The translations under genes were made by a program, and so were the position numbers. The notes below the pieces were generated by a model. It had not been told where the DNA came from, searched no databases, and worked only from the letters and a program-made list of their open reading frames with translations. This document shows positions 13,456-13,529 of a DNA stretch of 13,529 nt, one piece after another. Location: assembly GCA_938008555.1 (NCBI GenBank), contig CALLKE010000266.1, forward strand, positions 1 through 13,529. Direction: 5' to 3'. Each line of letters opens with the position of its first letter. Position 1 is the stretch's first letter. The DNA is from an uncultured Pedobacter sp. GTDB lineage: Bacteria; Bacteroidota; Bacteroidia; Sphingobacteriales; Sphingobacteriaceae.

Positions 13456-13529
13456 TCATTTCAACGGCACCTGCACCATCTGCAACCCCAGCCGCGCCAT
13501 CGCCTCGAACGGCGGCTGGTCGCTCACAT
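13456..13529 (-). CDS. Gene fragment at window edge (3' end)
   Basis: An open frame enters from the right edge and ends at TGA 13458-13456, overlapping the ATG at 13459 as ATGA. The visible residues from a possible GTG start at 13527 read (V)SDQPPFEAMARLGLQMVQVP followed by LK. It could be a short complete gene or the tail of a longer one; the beginning is outside the window. No family is recognised. Higher GC and the overlap suggest it is coding. Confidence 0.4.
   Translation of the reverse strand, partial: VSDQPPFEAMARLGLQMVQVPLK

Noticed and set aside
1..13529. CRISPR array, insertion sequence or defence operon
   Set aside because: No regularly spaced identical repeats, no transposase-like frame and no recognisable defence enzyme was found; all long frames are accounted for by phage late genes.

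Overview
The window looks like the late virion-assembly and lysis region of a tailed dsDNA phage (or prophage) with podovirus-type architecture. The evidence is a tightly packed minus-strand block encoding a short-tail adaptor, a large nozzle/stabilisation-type protein, three Ala/Gln/Gly-rich proteins of the DNA-ejection type, and one very large tail fibre/spike. The endolysin has no signal peptide, the genes have Shine-Dalgarno starts, and the fibre carries a predicted glycan-degrading beta-helix, all of which suit a Gram-negative, probably proteobacterial, host. No integrase, terminase, portal or capsid gene is in the window, so the lifestyle cannot be decided.

Layout. Positions 1-863 on the plus strand hold a small operon of four genes: a 5' fragment, then 171, 71 and 19 codons. 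Each is joined to the next by a 4-base ATGA stop/start overlap. They are short accessory proteins of the kind common in phage early or accessory regions. The operon ends at a hairpin plus T-run near 900-931. Positions 864-1088 are a non-coding convergent junction rich in short inverted and direct repeats. From 13529 down to 1089 everything is transcribed on the minus strand. In transcription order this is: a 5' fragment; a lysis cassette (TM/coiled-coil protein, GH108 endolysin, amphipathic 76-aa protein, two-TM 108-aa holin candidate, 63-aa single-TM protein); a 190-aa structural-cluster protein; the adaptor; the nozzle protein; a GNAT acetyltransferase; ejection proteins of 284, 415 and 567 aa; and a 1171-aa tail fibre.

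How it works together. The adaptor and nozzle would build the short tail beneath the portal. The three ejection-type proteins would leave the head with the DNA. The fibre would bind and probably cleave a surface polysaccharide. The lysis cassette would release progeny. Spacing is tight throughout: TAATG or GTGA overlaps, 2-nt gaps and a 35-nt overlap indicate translational coupling in one long late transcript.

The most notable points are the following. The fibre has a T4-tip-like collar module with five HxH motifs placed before, not after, the beta-helix. A perfect 16-bp in-frame repeat brackets a 48-codon cassette in the first complete plus-strand gene. Base composition changes sharply at the endolysin boundary. 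The convergent junction is repeat-structured. I found no convincing wholly new system; the rest is a recognisable podophage late region.
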